The translations under genes and the position numbers were made by a program. Of a stretch of 64,000 bases of DNA, positions 18,311-26,737 are shown piece by piece. The first letter of the stretch is position 1, and each line of letters begins with the position of its first letter. Location of the stretch: contig NZ_FZNP01000004.1 in NCBI RefSeq assembly GCF_900188105.1, positions 186,001 through 250,000 of the forward strand, read 5' to 3'. A model generated the notes under the pieces. That model was given only the letters and a program-made list of their open reading frames with translations, searched no databases and had not been told where the DNA came from. Source of the stretch: Actinomadura mexicana. Lineage in GTDB: Bacteria; Actinomycetota; Actinomycetes; Streptosporangiales; Streptosporangiaceae.

Positions 18311-18652
18311 CCACGCGTTCGTGGACGTCACGAACCCAGTCGTCGACCGCCACGCTGATGGTCTGGTGCCGCCCATCAGCGGGCGAGGACACGGACGGGG
18401 TGCCCGTCCGGCCTTCGGGTCCGAGCCAGTTCGCCGAGCCCGCGGCGATCGTGGCGGACACCTGAGTCGGCAGCCTGGCCAGCGGCGCCTGGGCTCTCTG
18501 TCAACTGGTGCAGCCGCGGCGGTGAAGTGGACGCTGAGCGCGGTGGCCGCAACGCCGCTCCCGATCAGCAGCGCCTGAGCCGCCGAGGCACCGGTGCGGT
18601 ATGCGGCGACGAAGGCGACGTTGACGGAGCCCGCCACGAGCAGGCCCCTGTC
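18311..18652. other. 342-bp gap without an intact gene
   Basis: A minus-strand frame near 18490-18650 reads like a membrane-protein tail (LLVAGSVNVAFVAAY, then LLIGSGVAATALSVHF) but has no start and ends without a recognisable family. It may be the remnant of a deleted transporter gene. Nothing else is recognisable. Confidence 0.3.
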
Positions 18653-19126
18653 TCATGCCAGGAAAGGTTCGGCGGAGAAGTAGCAGATCTGCATGGTGCA
18701 GTGGGCGATGCGCCAGCCTTCGGGGGTGCGGCAGAGCTTCCAGTGGTGCCATCCGGCTCCGTCGGCGTGCCGTCGCGGGTCGCTCGCGTCGAGCAGGTGC
18801 GCGGCGAAGAAGCAGGACCGCGCTTCGGCCGTGTCCCCGTCCAGGGTGATCGCGTGGTTGGTGCTGAGGTGGTGGGTGCCGGCGTACCGGCCGAGGTTGC
18901 CGGCGACGAACTCGGCCATGCCCTCGCGTCCGCGGTGGGTGATGCTCTGGGCGATGAGCGGTGAGACGGTGAGCGCGCCGTCCTCGGCGAAGTCGGCCGC
19001 GTAGCCCGGCCAGTCCTGGTCGTCGAGCGCGCGGGCGAAGTCCAGGAGCAGATCGCTGATCGCCGCCCGGTCGACCAGCCATTGGAGCCTGGTCGCCGAA
19101 CCGGTCGGCGGGTTCGTCGGTGGCAT
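18653..19126 (-). CDS. SnoaL-like (NTF2-fold) protein
   Basis: A protein of 157 residues started at ATG 19126, preceded by AAGGGAGA; a longer frame upstream is proline-rich and unlikely to be translated. It matches the SnoaL-like polyketide cyclase/dehydratase-like domain: a helix with LVDRAAISDLLLDFARALDD, the DFAEDG motif, then TTHHL-type and WRIAHCTMQICYF strands forming the cone-shaped barrel. Family members act as cyclases, dehydratases or isomerases, or carry no catalytic function. The PKS operon 5 kb away lacks a dedicated cyclase, so this gene is a possible but unproven contributor. Confidence 0.8.
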   Translation of the reverse strand: MPPTNPPTGSATRLQWLVDRAAISDLLLDFARALDDQDWPGYAADFAEDGALTVSPLIAQSITHRGREGMAEFVAGNLGRYAGTHHLSTNHAITLDGDTAEARSCFFAAHLLDASDPRRHADGAGWHHWKLCRTPEGWRIAHCTMQICYFSAEPFLA

Positions 19127-19182
19127 GTCGGGATCTCCCTTCGGGTCGGGCGGGGCTGGTGGCGCGGCCCTCGGCGGAGCGG

Positions 19183-20715
19183 TCAACCACCGAGCGTCCG
19201 CCGGACCACCGTCTCGGCCGCGGCCGCGGCGGCCGTGGAGCCGAGGGAGACATGGTGCTTCAGGCGCTGCCCCCGCCTCGGGCCGAGAGGGTCCGCCTGG
19301 TTGGTCCGGACGTTGATACCGAGTTGGCCAGTGGTCATGTCGCCGAGGACGGACTGCATCTGAGAGGACGAGTTGTTGAACGAGTAGATCGAATCCAGGA
19401 GCATGTGCATCCCGTTCTCCGGGCCGAGGCTGTCCGCCAGGAGCTCGCGGGCGATGTCCTGCATCACCATGCCCAATGCTTTATCGAACTTCAGTCTGGG
19501 GTAGATGGACCGCACGGATCCTTCGATGTTCCCCATCGACTTGCCGATCAGGGAGACGAGCGGGCTGACCTGGATTCCGCGTTCGGTGGAGTAGCGGGCG
19601 AGCGACATCAGGGCGACCCCGAAATTCAACTCCTCCAGGGTGGCGTTCGCCCAGTAGGGAATGGTGTTCGACACGTCGTTGGCGAAACGGGTGCTGTTGC
19701 TCCAGGGCGTGAGCGAGCCCAGTTTGATCCAGTCCCTCGCCAGAGCCGCGCCGTCGCCGCGCGCCATCCCGACGAGGCCCTTGAGCAGGATCAGGCTCGC
19801 GTTCCTGTCGATCTTTCCGTACATCCCCCAGTCGATCACATACGCCTTCCCGTCCTGGTCGATGAGGATGTTCCCCGGGTGGGGGTCGGCGTGGAAGGCG
19901 CGGTCGACGAAGTAGCCGCGGAACATGAATCCCATCAGCTGGTAAGCGATCTTCTTGCGCTGCTTGTCCGACAGCTGGTCGTCCTTCACCCGGTTGATCG
20001 GCGTGCCGTCGACGAAGGTCTGGACCAGCACGCGCGGCGTCGCCTCGATGACCTTGGGGACCTTGACCTGCTTGAAGTGCCGCGCGGCCTTGCGCGCGTC
20101 CTTCATGTTGCGGGCCTCGCGCGTGAAGTCCACCTCGGCCTCCATGGCGGTGAACACCACGTCCATCATCGACTTGACATCGATGACCTCGCACATGTGC
20201 GGGGCCGCCCGGTGCAGGAGGCCGGCGACCCTGCGCAGCACGGCCATGTCGCCCAGCATGGCCGCCGAGGTTCCGGGGCGCTGCACTTTCAGCACGCAGG
20301 GACGGCCGTCGGTCCAGACGCCGCGGTAGACCTGGGCGACGGAGGCGGCGCCCAGCGGCCGCTCGGTGTTGATCTCCTGGAAGCGGGAACGCCAGTGCCC
20401 GCCCATCTCGGCTTCTATGACGGGTTCGAAGACCCGGAAGGGCTCGATGCGTGCCTGGTCGTTGAGGTTGGCGAACTCGTCCATCAGGTACTGGGGCATG
20501 ATGTCGGGCCTGGTCGCCAGTATCTGCCCGAGCTTGATGTAGATCGGACCCAGGTCCTCCAGCATCGCCCGCAGCGCCCTCGCCCGCTCCTGCCTGCGCA
20601 GACCGTCGGCGGGGACCTGCTGCCGGGCCAGCCGCGCCCGGAGACTGCGGGTCGCCTCGTGGGCGGCCGACCGGGAAGCGATCTTGATGGTGCGGCTGGC
20701 CCTGCCTGCGGGCAC
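19183..20715 (-). CDS. ABC1/UbiB-family atypical kinase-like protein
   Basis: A protein of 510 residues. It shows the ABC1 signatures: KLGQILATRPD (KxGQ motif), the alanine-rich loop PLGAASVAQVYRG, VLKVQRPG (lysine), EAEVDFTREARNM, FHADPHPGNILI and VIDWGMYGKI (metal-binding Asp). The C-terminal 150 residues are less conserved. UbiB/ADCK proteins bind ATP and assist isoprenoid-quinone metabolism or lipid handling at membranes. It lies 54 bp downstream of a gene for a tiny basic protein, with a GC hairpin between them. Because a terpene-cyclase-like remnant and a PKS are close by, a role with an isoprenoid or polyketide lipid is conceivable (inference). Confidence 0.9.
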   Translation of the reverse strand: MPAGRASRTIKIASRSAAHEATRSLRARLARQQVPADGLRRQERARALRAMLEDLGPIYIKLGQILATRPDIMPQYLMDEFANLNDQARIEPFRVFEPVIEAEMGGHWRSRFQEINTERPLGAASVAQVYRGVWTDGRPCVLKVQRPGTSAAMLGDMAVLRRVAGLLHRAAPHMCEVIDVKSMMDVVFTAMEAEVDFTREARNMKDARKAARHFKQVKVPKVIEATPRVLVQTFVDGTPINRVKDDQLSDKQRKKIAYQLMGFMFRGYFVDRAFHADPHPGNILIDQDGKAYVIDWGMYGKIDRNASLILLKGLVGMARGDGAALARDWIKLGSLTPWSNSTRFANDVSNTIPYWANATLEELNFGVALMSLARYSTERGIQVSPLVSLIGKSMGNIEGSVRSIYPRLKFDKALGMVMQDIARELLADSLGPENGMHMLLDSIYSFNNSSSQMQSVLGDMTTGQLGINVRTNQADPLGPRRGQRLKHHVSLGSTAAAAAAETVVRRTLGG

Positions 20716-20728
20716 GCGTTCTCCCTAC

Positions 20729-20751
20729 CCGCCGGCGCGATCGGCCGGCGG
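20729..20751 (-). terminator. GC-rich hairpin between the small gene and the ABC1 gene
   Basis: CCGCCGGC (20729-20736) and GCCGGCGG (20744-20751) form a perfect 8-bp stem with a 7-nt loop. There is no T-run. It may attenuate readthrough into the ABC1 gene or stabilise the upstream mRNA. Confidence 0.35.
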
Positions 20752-20769
20752 CACGGTGTTCGGGTCCGG

Positions 20770-20976
20770 CTACTTCTTCATGTCGGCGATCTGCTGGCTG
20801 AGCATGCTGATCTGCCCGGCGAGCTCGCGGATATCGCGCTCGTTCCGCTTGGCGCGCTTCTTCCCGCTCTTCTTCTTTTTCTTCACGCCGAGACTTTTCC
20901 GCACGGCCTTGGCGTGGCGGTTGCCGGACTTTTCGGAGCGTCTGATCATGTCATCGAAAACGGATCTTCTTGCCAC
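20770..20976 (-). CDS. 68-residue basic coiled-coil protein, unknown function
   Basis: Start GTG 20976 is supported by AAAGGTGG 6 nt upstream; a longer frame to 21081 lacks such support. The first half is polar and helical (SVFDDMIRRSEKSGNRHAKAV), then comes a run of lysines (KKKKKSGKKRAKR), then a 24-residue amphipathic helix with heptad leucine/isoleucine spacing (RELAGQISMLSQQIADM). The last 33 residues closely resemble the C-terminal tail of the DUF11 protein encoded at 21782-23491 on the other strand. It precedes the ABC1 kinase-like gene on the same strand. I do not recognise a family; a self-assembly or docking role is inferred only from the shared tail. Confidence 0.7.
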   Translation of the reverse strand: MARRSVFDDMIRRSEKSGNRHAKAVRKSLGVKKKKKSGKKRAKRNERDIRELAGQISMLSQQIADMKK

Positions 20977-21225
20977 GACGCCACCTTTCCCACATGGTAG
21001 GGCCTCGGCTCCGAATCCGTAGAGATCGCCGATTGACGTGGATCTTTTTCCGGGGGAGCCTCGTCGAGTGCGAGTATGCATCGGGCCGCCCGTCGACTGT
21101 CAACACCCCAGCGGAGCTTTCGTCGAATAATTCGAAGAGGCCGCGCTCGGATGAGCTCGCCCACTCCAAATGGAGCGATTTAGTCCCTATTTGCCGATAT
21201 TTCGAGGGCCATGCACGGTTACCCG

Positions 21226-21470
21226 ATGAGAAAGCTGCTCATGGGCGGTTTGGATAGGGCGTTCCGGGCCGGTACCGCCGCGAGTCCCGGGGCGCGGATG
21301 CCCCTCTCGGTCTACGAGACCGCCCGGCTGGTACGCCTGGCGCCGTGGGTGTGAAGCCATCACGCGCGCATCGACTACCTGGTGGCTCTGCAGCGCCGGG
21401 ACGGCGCCTTGGGCGGCCCCGACCTCTACGCGCTGGTGCCTTGCCGCCGCAGGGACGGGCCACCGGCCGT
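21226..21470 (+). pseudogene. Terpene-cyclase/prenyltransferase-like fragment
   Basis: Forty-two codons from ATG 21226 (with MPLSVYETARLVRLAPW) resemble the N-terminal part of actinomycete squalene-hopene/diterpene class II cyclase-like proteins. A TGA at 21352-21354 interrupts, after which the same frame continues with ARIDYLVALQRRDGALGGP, matching the family's QRxDGxWGxP repeat. Beyond about 21470 the similarity is lost. Start, catalytic DxDD region and the rest are missing. It occupies most of the 800-bp gap between the small basic gene and the DUF11 gene; 20977-21225 and 21471-21781 show nothing else. Confidence 0.5.
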
Positions 21471-21781
21471 TGTGGCACGGCACGGACCTCTACGCCCCCG
21501 CCGCCGTCATCGACGCGGCGATCCTGGCGGTGACCTGCCGACTGCGCGGCCATGTCCCGCTTACCAGCCGTGCCTATTCCCTTTCCCTCTCGCTCACGCC
21601 GGCTCGCGCGGAGGAGCGCGGCTCGCACGGCGCAAAGGGGCTGGTCGGACGGTGAGGACCAGCGCCCGCTCGCGGACGGCCCGGCCTTTACCCGTCCAAA
21701 ACCTCCCGGTTGCACTCCGTCAGAAATGAATTACTCTGCGTGAAGCCCTTCTCGTTGCTCCCGCTCGCGTGGAAGGATCAC

Positions 21782-23491
21782 ATGTCCCCTCGCATCGCCG
21801 ACACCGCCGCGGTCGCCGCCCGGATCGCGACCGGCGCCGATCCCGTCGATCAGCCGCCTGCCTCCCAGTCCCCGACGCCACTGGACGTGCCCCCACGGGT
21901 CGCCCTGGTCAACGGCAGTTTCGAGGAGCCGAAGATCGCCGTTGGAAACCAGATGCTGCACGACGCCTCCGAGCCCGGTGCGGACTCGGTGCCCGGCTGG
22001 CTGACGACGGCCTCCGACCGTGTGATCGAGATCTGGCACAGCCGCAGGGGCGTGCCCGCGGCGCACGGAGAGCAGTTCGCCGAGCTCAACGCCAACGAGT
22101 CCGCCGCGCTGTACCAGGATCTGGAGACCACGCCCGGAACCACGCTGTACTGGAGCCTGCGGCACCGCGGCCGCGAGGGCGACGACACGATGTCGGTGAA
22201 GATCGGGCGACCTGGCAGGAAGCCGAACAAGACCTGGACCTTCACCGACGGCACCGCCGAATGGGTGCCGCACGCCGACTCCTACAAGGTCCCGGCGGGG
22301 CAGACGGTGACCCGGTTCGCCTTCGAGGCCGGTGGGACCGCCACCGGCGACCCCACCGTCGGCAACTTCCTGGACGACGTCGTGTTCGGCACCGCGCCCT
22401 GCGTGGTGGTGGCCACCACCGCCGTGCCGGAGTCCGGAGCCGTCGTCGGCGACACCATCACCTATACCGTCAACCTGAAGAACCATGGTGGCATCCCCGC
22501 CGAGAACCTCATCCTGTGCGGCACCGTCCCCGCCGGAACCAGCTACGTGCCCGGATCCCTGAAACTCGAAGAGGGGTCCGGCCAGAGCAGCGGCAACGGC
22601 TGGTACGACTCGACCACCGGCCGGCTCACCCTGCCGGTGGGGCAGGGCGCCACCGCCGCCCAGGGCGGCACGCTGCCCTCCACCGTCGAGCTGCCCGACG
22701 GCGTCACCGCCCAGTTCACGGTCCGGGTGGAGCCCGAGGGCGCCGGTCGGACGCTCTCTCATCAGGCCACCGCCACCTACGCGGGCGCCCGCGGCGACGC
22801 CGGCGAGCAACTGACCTCCACCTCCGACACGACCTACGTGGCCGTCGATCCCGCGACCGAAGCGCAGGCGGCCGAACTTGCCGCGACGATCGTCGCCGAC
22901 CGGCCGTACGCCGCCGTGGGCGAGGACATCACCTTCCACCTGGCGGTGAGTAACCCTGGGCCCGTCCAGGCCACCGGCGTTGTCGTCTCCGTCGATCTCC
23001 CGGCGGACCTTGAGCTCGTGTCGGCCGAAGGAGCGCCGTCCTATGACCGGGCCACCGGCCGGTGGGCGATCGAGGCCCTGTCCGCGGGCAGCACCGCCGA
23101 GCTCCAGTTGCGCACCACGGCCACGGCTCCGGGGCCGCTGTCCTGTACCGCCACCGTCACCGCCGAGCTGCCCGGCGAGCCCGACCGCACCGGCCATGGC
23201 ACCGCGACCGCGAGCATCGCGGTGTGCCCTCATGCTCGAACTTCCTGCGCCGCGGCTGACAGGCAGAGCGGCCCCGTCCCCTGCGCCTGCCGGCTCGGCT
23301 GCGCATGCAGCCGGCATGAACAGCCCGCGCAGGCTCCTTCGGCGCTTTTCCCGGCCACCACGCCCCACAGGTGGCACGGCAAGAAGGGCAGCAAGAAGCG
23401 GGACAGGCACCACCGGCGGTTGCTGCGTGAACTGGCCTTGCAGGTCCAGGCGCTCAGCCGGCAGCTCACCGAGATGCGCGACGAACCGTGA
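21782..23491 (+). CDS. DUF11-repeat protein with Cys cluster and basic coiled-coil tail
   Basis: The product has 569 residues; ATG 21782 follows GGAAGGA. Residues about 40-190 form a jelly-roll-like domain (LVNGSFEEP, PGWLTTASDRVIEIW, LYQDLETTPGTTLYWSLRHRG) like those that precede DUF11 repeats in surface proteins. Two DUF11 Ig-like domains follow (about 205-360 with GDTITYTVNLKNHGG, and 370-490 with GEDITFHLAVSNPGP). A cysteine-rich linker comes next (seven Cys including PCACRLGCACSRH), and finally the tail KKGSKKR...RELALQVQALSRQLTEM. No signal peptide, membrane anchor or sortase motif is visible, which is unusual for DUF11 proteins. The tail is shared with the 68-residue protein at 20770-20976. 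Function unknown; a structural or scaffold role is inferred. Confidence 0.8.
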   Translation: MSPRIADTAAVAARIATGADPVDQPPASQSPTPLDVPPRVALVNGSFEEPKIAVGNQMLHDASEPGADSVPGWLTTASDRVIEIWHSRRGVPAAHGEQFAELNANESAALYQDLETTPGTTLYWSLRHRGREGDDTMSVKIGRPGRKPNKTWTFTDGTAEWVPHADSYKVPAGQTVTRFAFEAGGTATGDPTVGNFLDDVVFGTAPCVVVATTAVPESGAVVGDTITYTVNLKNHGGIPAENLILCGTVPAGTSYVPGSLKLEEGSGQSSGNGWYDSTTGRLTLPVGQGATAAQGGTLPSTVELPDGVTAQFTVRVEPEGAGRTLSHQATATYAGARGDAGEQLTSTSDTTYVAVDPATEAQAAELAATIVADRPYAAVGEDITFHLAVSNPGPVQATGVVVSVDLPADLELVSAEGAPSYDRATGRWAIEALSAGSTAELQLRTTATAPGPLSCTATVTAELPGEPDRTGHGTATASIAVCPHARTSCAAADRQSGPVPCACRLGCACSRHEQPAQAPSALFPATTPHRWHGKKGSKKRDRHHRRLLRELALQVQALSRQLTEMRDEP

Positions 23492-23711
23492 CGTGGTGAC
23501 TCGGCCGTTCGCAGCCGCGCCTCCGGGTCGAGGACACCGCTTCGGGATGCCCGGACAGTCACCTCTGGCATGACCGCCGGATCGGTGACACTTCCGCATT
23601 GCAAAGGTGCGCCTGAAGTCGGACATTCCTTCCGCCAACCCCACGACTTCCCGATCCCGACATCGTTCGGCGAACGCGCGCCGTGACTCGTGCGGCCATT
23701 CTCGCGTCGAA

Positions 23712-23740
23712 TTGACACCGGACATGATGTCCTGCGAAAT
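23712..23740 (+). promoter_or_regulatory. Candidate promoter with palindrome upstream of the PKS operon
   Basis: TTGACA (23712-23717) is followed after 17 bp by CGAAAT (23735-23740), a weak -10. The perfect palindrome GGACATGATGTCC (23720-23732) fills the spacer and would block polymerase if bound. A second imperfect repeat, TTGTTGC-AAGC-GCGACAA, lies at 23793-23810. The rest of the 393-bp gap 23492-23884 shows no gene. Confidence 0.4.
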
Positions 23741-23884
23741 CCAGTAACAGTTTGTATCGGCAAAGCAACTCTCCACGATGCTAGCGTGCTCATTGTTGCA
23801 AGCGCGACAACGGCACCAGCATTGCCGACTCATCCAACTAGTGGGGGAGATCGTGCGTCGTCATCCACATTTCGGGAGTCTTCG

Positions 23885-25162
23885 ATGACCGGGGCGGGGC
23901 CCCGCCGCGTGGTCGTCACGGGGTTGGGGGCGGTGACGCCGGCAGGAATCGGCATCAAACCGTTCTGGGATTTGATCGTCCATGGCGACTCGGCCATTCG
24001 GAGGATTACCTTCTTCGACCCGACGGAGTTTCGTTCCAAGGTCGCCGGAGAATGCGACTTCGATTCGCGGGAGCACGGCATCGGCCCGGACGAGGCCCAA
24101 CGGCTGGACCGCGCGGGCCAGTTCGCCCACGTCGCGGCGCGGCAGGCGATCGCCCACAGCGGGCTCGACCCGGACCGGATCCCCCGGGACCGGATCGGGG
24201 TCTCGATGGGAAGCGCGCTGGGCCGGGTCAGCTCCTTCGACCACTGGACCGCGCGCAACACCACCAACCGGTTCGCCGTGTCCCTCGGGGGCCCCGGCGG
24301 CAGGGGGCGGCCGCTGTCCGAGGCGGAGCCGAGCGTGATCGCCCAGGTGGTCGCCCAGCAGGTGGGGGCGCGCGGGCCGGTGCGCGTGGTGAGCAACGGC
24401 TGCACCTCCGGACTGGACGCGGTGTCCCACGGCGTCCAGCTGATCGAGGACGGGCAGGCCGACGTCGTGATCGCCGGAGGCACCGAGGCGCCCCTGACGC
24501 CGGTCGCGGTCTCCTCGATGGACGCCATCCGGGCCACCTCCGCCCACGACGGCGACCCGGCGGAGGCGTGCCGCCCGTTCGACCGCAACCGCGACGGCAT
24601 GGTGGTGGCCGAGGCCGCGGGCGTCCTGGTCCTGGAGGAGGCCGGCAGTGCCCGCGACCGGGGTGCGGTGGTCCTGGCCGAGATGCTCGGCTGCGGCCAC
24701 CGCGCCAACGCCCACCACATGACGGGCCTCGATGCGCGGGGGTCCGACCTGGCCGAAGCGATCCAGGAATCGCTGCGCACCGCCAAGGTGCCGGCGGGCG
24801 AGGTCGACTACGTCAATGCCCACGGCACCGCGACCGGGCACAACGACGAGCACGAGACGGCGGCGCTCAAGCAGGCGCTGGGGCCGCGGGCCTTCACCGT
24901 CCCGATCAGCTCGATCAAGTCGATGGTCGGCCACTCGCTCGGCGCGGCGGGCGCGATCGAGCTGATCGCCTGCGCCATGGCGATCCGCGACCACCTCATC
25001 CCGCCCACGGCCAACCTGTACGACCCCGACCCGAAATGCGACCTGGACTACGTGCCCCTGATCGGGCGCGAGCACCGCACCAACGTCGCGCTGTGCACCG
25101 GGAGCGGGTTCGGAGGTCTCCAGACGGCGATCCTGATGGGCGCCCCCGGAGGTCGCCGGTGA
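23885..25162 (+). CDS. Type II PKS ketosynthase alpha (KS-alpha)
   Basis: A protein of 425 residues from ATG 23885 (GGGAG upstream). It matches aromatic type II PKS ketosynthases throughout: FFDPTEFRSKVAGECDFD, the active-site segment VSNGCTSGLDAV with Cys173, HGTATGHND with His313, and KSMVGHSLGAAG with His350, so the Cys-His-His triad is complete. It condenses malonyl units on the ACP together with the chain-length factor, whose gene overlaps its stop by 4 nt (GTGA). It heads a seven-gene plus-strand operon ending with a P450. Confidence 0.95.
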   Translation: MTGAGPRRVVVTGLGAVTPAGIGIKPFWDLIVHGDSAIRRITFFDPTEFRSKVAGECDFDSREHGIGPDEAQRLDRAGQFAHVAARQAIAHSGLDPDRIPRDRIGVSMGSALGRVSSFDHWTARNTTNRFAVSLGGPGGRGRPLSEAEPSVIAQVVAQQVGARGPVRVVSNGCTSGLDAVSHGVQLIEDGQADVVIAGGTEAPLTPVAVSSMDAIRATSAHDGDPAEACRPFDRNRDGMVVAEAAGVLVLEEAGSARDRGAVVLAEMLGCGHRANAHHMTGLDARGSDLAEAIQESLRTAKVPAGEVDYVNAHGTATGHNDEHETAALKQALGPRAFTVPISSIKSMVGHSLGAAGAIELIACAMAIRDHLIPPTANLYDPDPKCDLDYVPLIGREHRTNVALCTGSGFGGLQTAILMGAPGGRR

Positions 25163-26319
25163 CGCGCTCGGAGAGGATCATCGTCACGGGACTCGGCGTG
25201 CTGAGCCCGACGGGTCTCGGCCACGCCGACTTCTGGAGAGCGGCCCTGGCCTGTGACACCAGCCGGCTCACCGGCGCACGGCAGGTCACTCTGGCCAGCT
25301 CCTTCGAACCGGGGGCCCACATCCCCGCCCATCTGCTGCCCCAGACCGCCCGGGTCACCCAGATGACTCTGGCCGGGACGGACTGGGCCCTGGCCGACGC
25401 CGAGCTCGAACTGTCCGATGTCCCGGCGGAAGGCCGGAGCGCCGTGTTCGCCAACGCCTTCGGCGGCACCGACTACGTCGGACAAGAACTGCGGAAGCTC
25501 TGGACGCTGGGGCCCGGGCACGTCAAGCCCTACCTGTCCTATGCCTGGTTCTACGCCGCCAACTCCAGCCAGGCGTCGATCCGACACGACGCCCACGGCC
25601 CGGCCTGGACGCTGGTGAGCGGGCAGGCGGGCGGGCTGGACGCCGTCGCGCAGGCGTGCCGACACCTCCGCAGGGGCGGCCGCGTCGCCATGACCGGCGG
25701 CTTCGACTCCTTCCTCGACCCGGTCGGGCGGGAAGTCGCGTCCGGGTATCTCGCCGACGCGGACGCGCGACACCCGGACGCGAGCAGCGTGGTCGGGGAG
25801 GGCGGCGCCGCCCTCGTGCTCGAATCGCACACGGCGCACCCTCGGCCCTCCACCCCCTACGGGCAGATCAAGGGCTACGGAACATCCTTCGACCCGGTGG
25901 CACCGCGGCCGGGCGACTCGGGGCTGGAACGCGCGGCCCGCGCAGCCCTCGCCGACGCCCGGGTCGATCCCGCCGACATCGACGTGGTCTTCGCCGGCGG
26001 CTCCGCCCCCGGCCTGGACGACGTGGAGACGGCGGTCGTCACCGAGGTCTTCGGCGGCCACGCGGTGCCCGTGACCTCCCCCAAGACCCTCACCGGGACG
26101 ATGGGGGCGGGTGGAGCCGCCCTCGACGTCGCGACCGCGCTCCTGGCGCTGCACCACCAGGTCATCCCCCCTACCGCCCGGCTGGGGGGCGTACCGCGGC
26201 AGCCGGGCGTCGACATGGTCTACGACCGTCCGCGCGAGACCCGGCTGAGCAACGTACTGGTCCTGGCCCGAGGGCACGGCGGCCACAACTCGGCCCTCGT
26301 GGTCAGCGCTCTGGACTGA
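25159..26319 (+). CDS. Chain-length factor (KS-beta)
   Basis: The product has 386 residues starting at GTG 25159, coupled to KS-alpha. It has the ketosynthase fold, but the catalytic cysteine is Gln156 in VSGQAGGLDAV, the hallmark of chain-length factors, and the two histidine motifs are lost (the second region reads LTGTMGAGG). It forms the heterodimer with KS-alpha and sets polyketide length. The protein is shorter than typical factors (about 405-420), mainly in its N-terminal half. Confidence 0.93.
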   Translation: MTRSERIIVTGLGVLSPTGLGHADFWRAALACDTSRLTGARQVTLASSFEPGAHIPAHLLPQTARVTQMTLAGTDWALADAELELSDVPAEGRSAVFANAFGGTDYVGQELRKLWTLGPGHVKPYLSYAWFYAANSSQASIRHDAHGPAWTLVSGQAGGLDAVAQACRHLRRGGRVAMTGGFDSFLDPVGREVASGYLADADARHPDASSVVGEGGAALVLESHTAHPRPSTPYGQIKGYGTSFDPVAPRPGDSGLERAARAALADARVDPADIDVVFAGGSAPGLDDVETAVVTEVFGGHAVPVTSPKTLTGTMGAGGAALDVATALLALHHQVIPPTARLGGVPRQPGVDMVYDRPRETRLSNVLVLARGHGGHNSALVVSALD

Positions 26320-26355
26320 CCCGCACTCCACGTCCGCCTAGAAAGGGCACCGACC

Positions 26356-26628
26356 ATGGACCCAGACGTCCGGCTGAACGAGAAGGACCTCATCGCCATG
26401 TTGCCGTCGGACGGCGCGCCCGCGCCGTCGGACGACAGCGTGACGACCAGCGACCGCAGCCTCGCCGACTTCGGATACGACTCGATCGCGATGGCCGACC
26501 TGATGTCCCAGATCGAGCTTCGCTACAAGGTCAAGCTCCCCGACCCCCTGCTCGGCGAACTGCTCCACGTCAGCATCACCCAGGCCACCGAAGTGATCAA
26601 TCAGCACATCGCGGCGCCGGCCCGGTGA
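26356..26628 (+). CDS. Acyl carrier protein of the type II PKS
   Basis: A protein of 90 residues; GAAAGGG precedes the ATG. The phosphopantetheine site is Ser43 in FGYDSIAMADL, as in aromatic PKS carrier proteins. It completes the minimal PKS (KS-alpha, chain-length factor, ACP). No phosphopantetheinyl transferase or malonyl transferase is encoded in the window; these are normally supplied by the host. The 109 bp that follow hold no recognisable gene. Confidence 0.95.
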   Translation: MDPDVRLNEKDLIAMLPSDGAPAPSDDSVTTSDRSLADFGYDSIAMADLMSQIELRYKVKLPDPLLGELLHVSITQATEVINQHIAAPAR

Positions 26629-26737
26629 CGCCGGCCGGTCCGCGTGCGGCGCTCGCCGCCAGGCGAGCGCACCCGGCAACGCCGGAGGCGATGACCGCGC
26701 CATCGCCGGACGGGACGTCGCGAACCAGAGGGGACCA

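Noticed and set aside
24052..25158. Plus-strand frame extending the chain-length factor to 755 residues
   Set aside because: It is the shifted reading of KS-alpha; the chain-length factor starts at the GTGA overlap at 25159.
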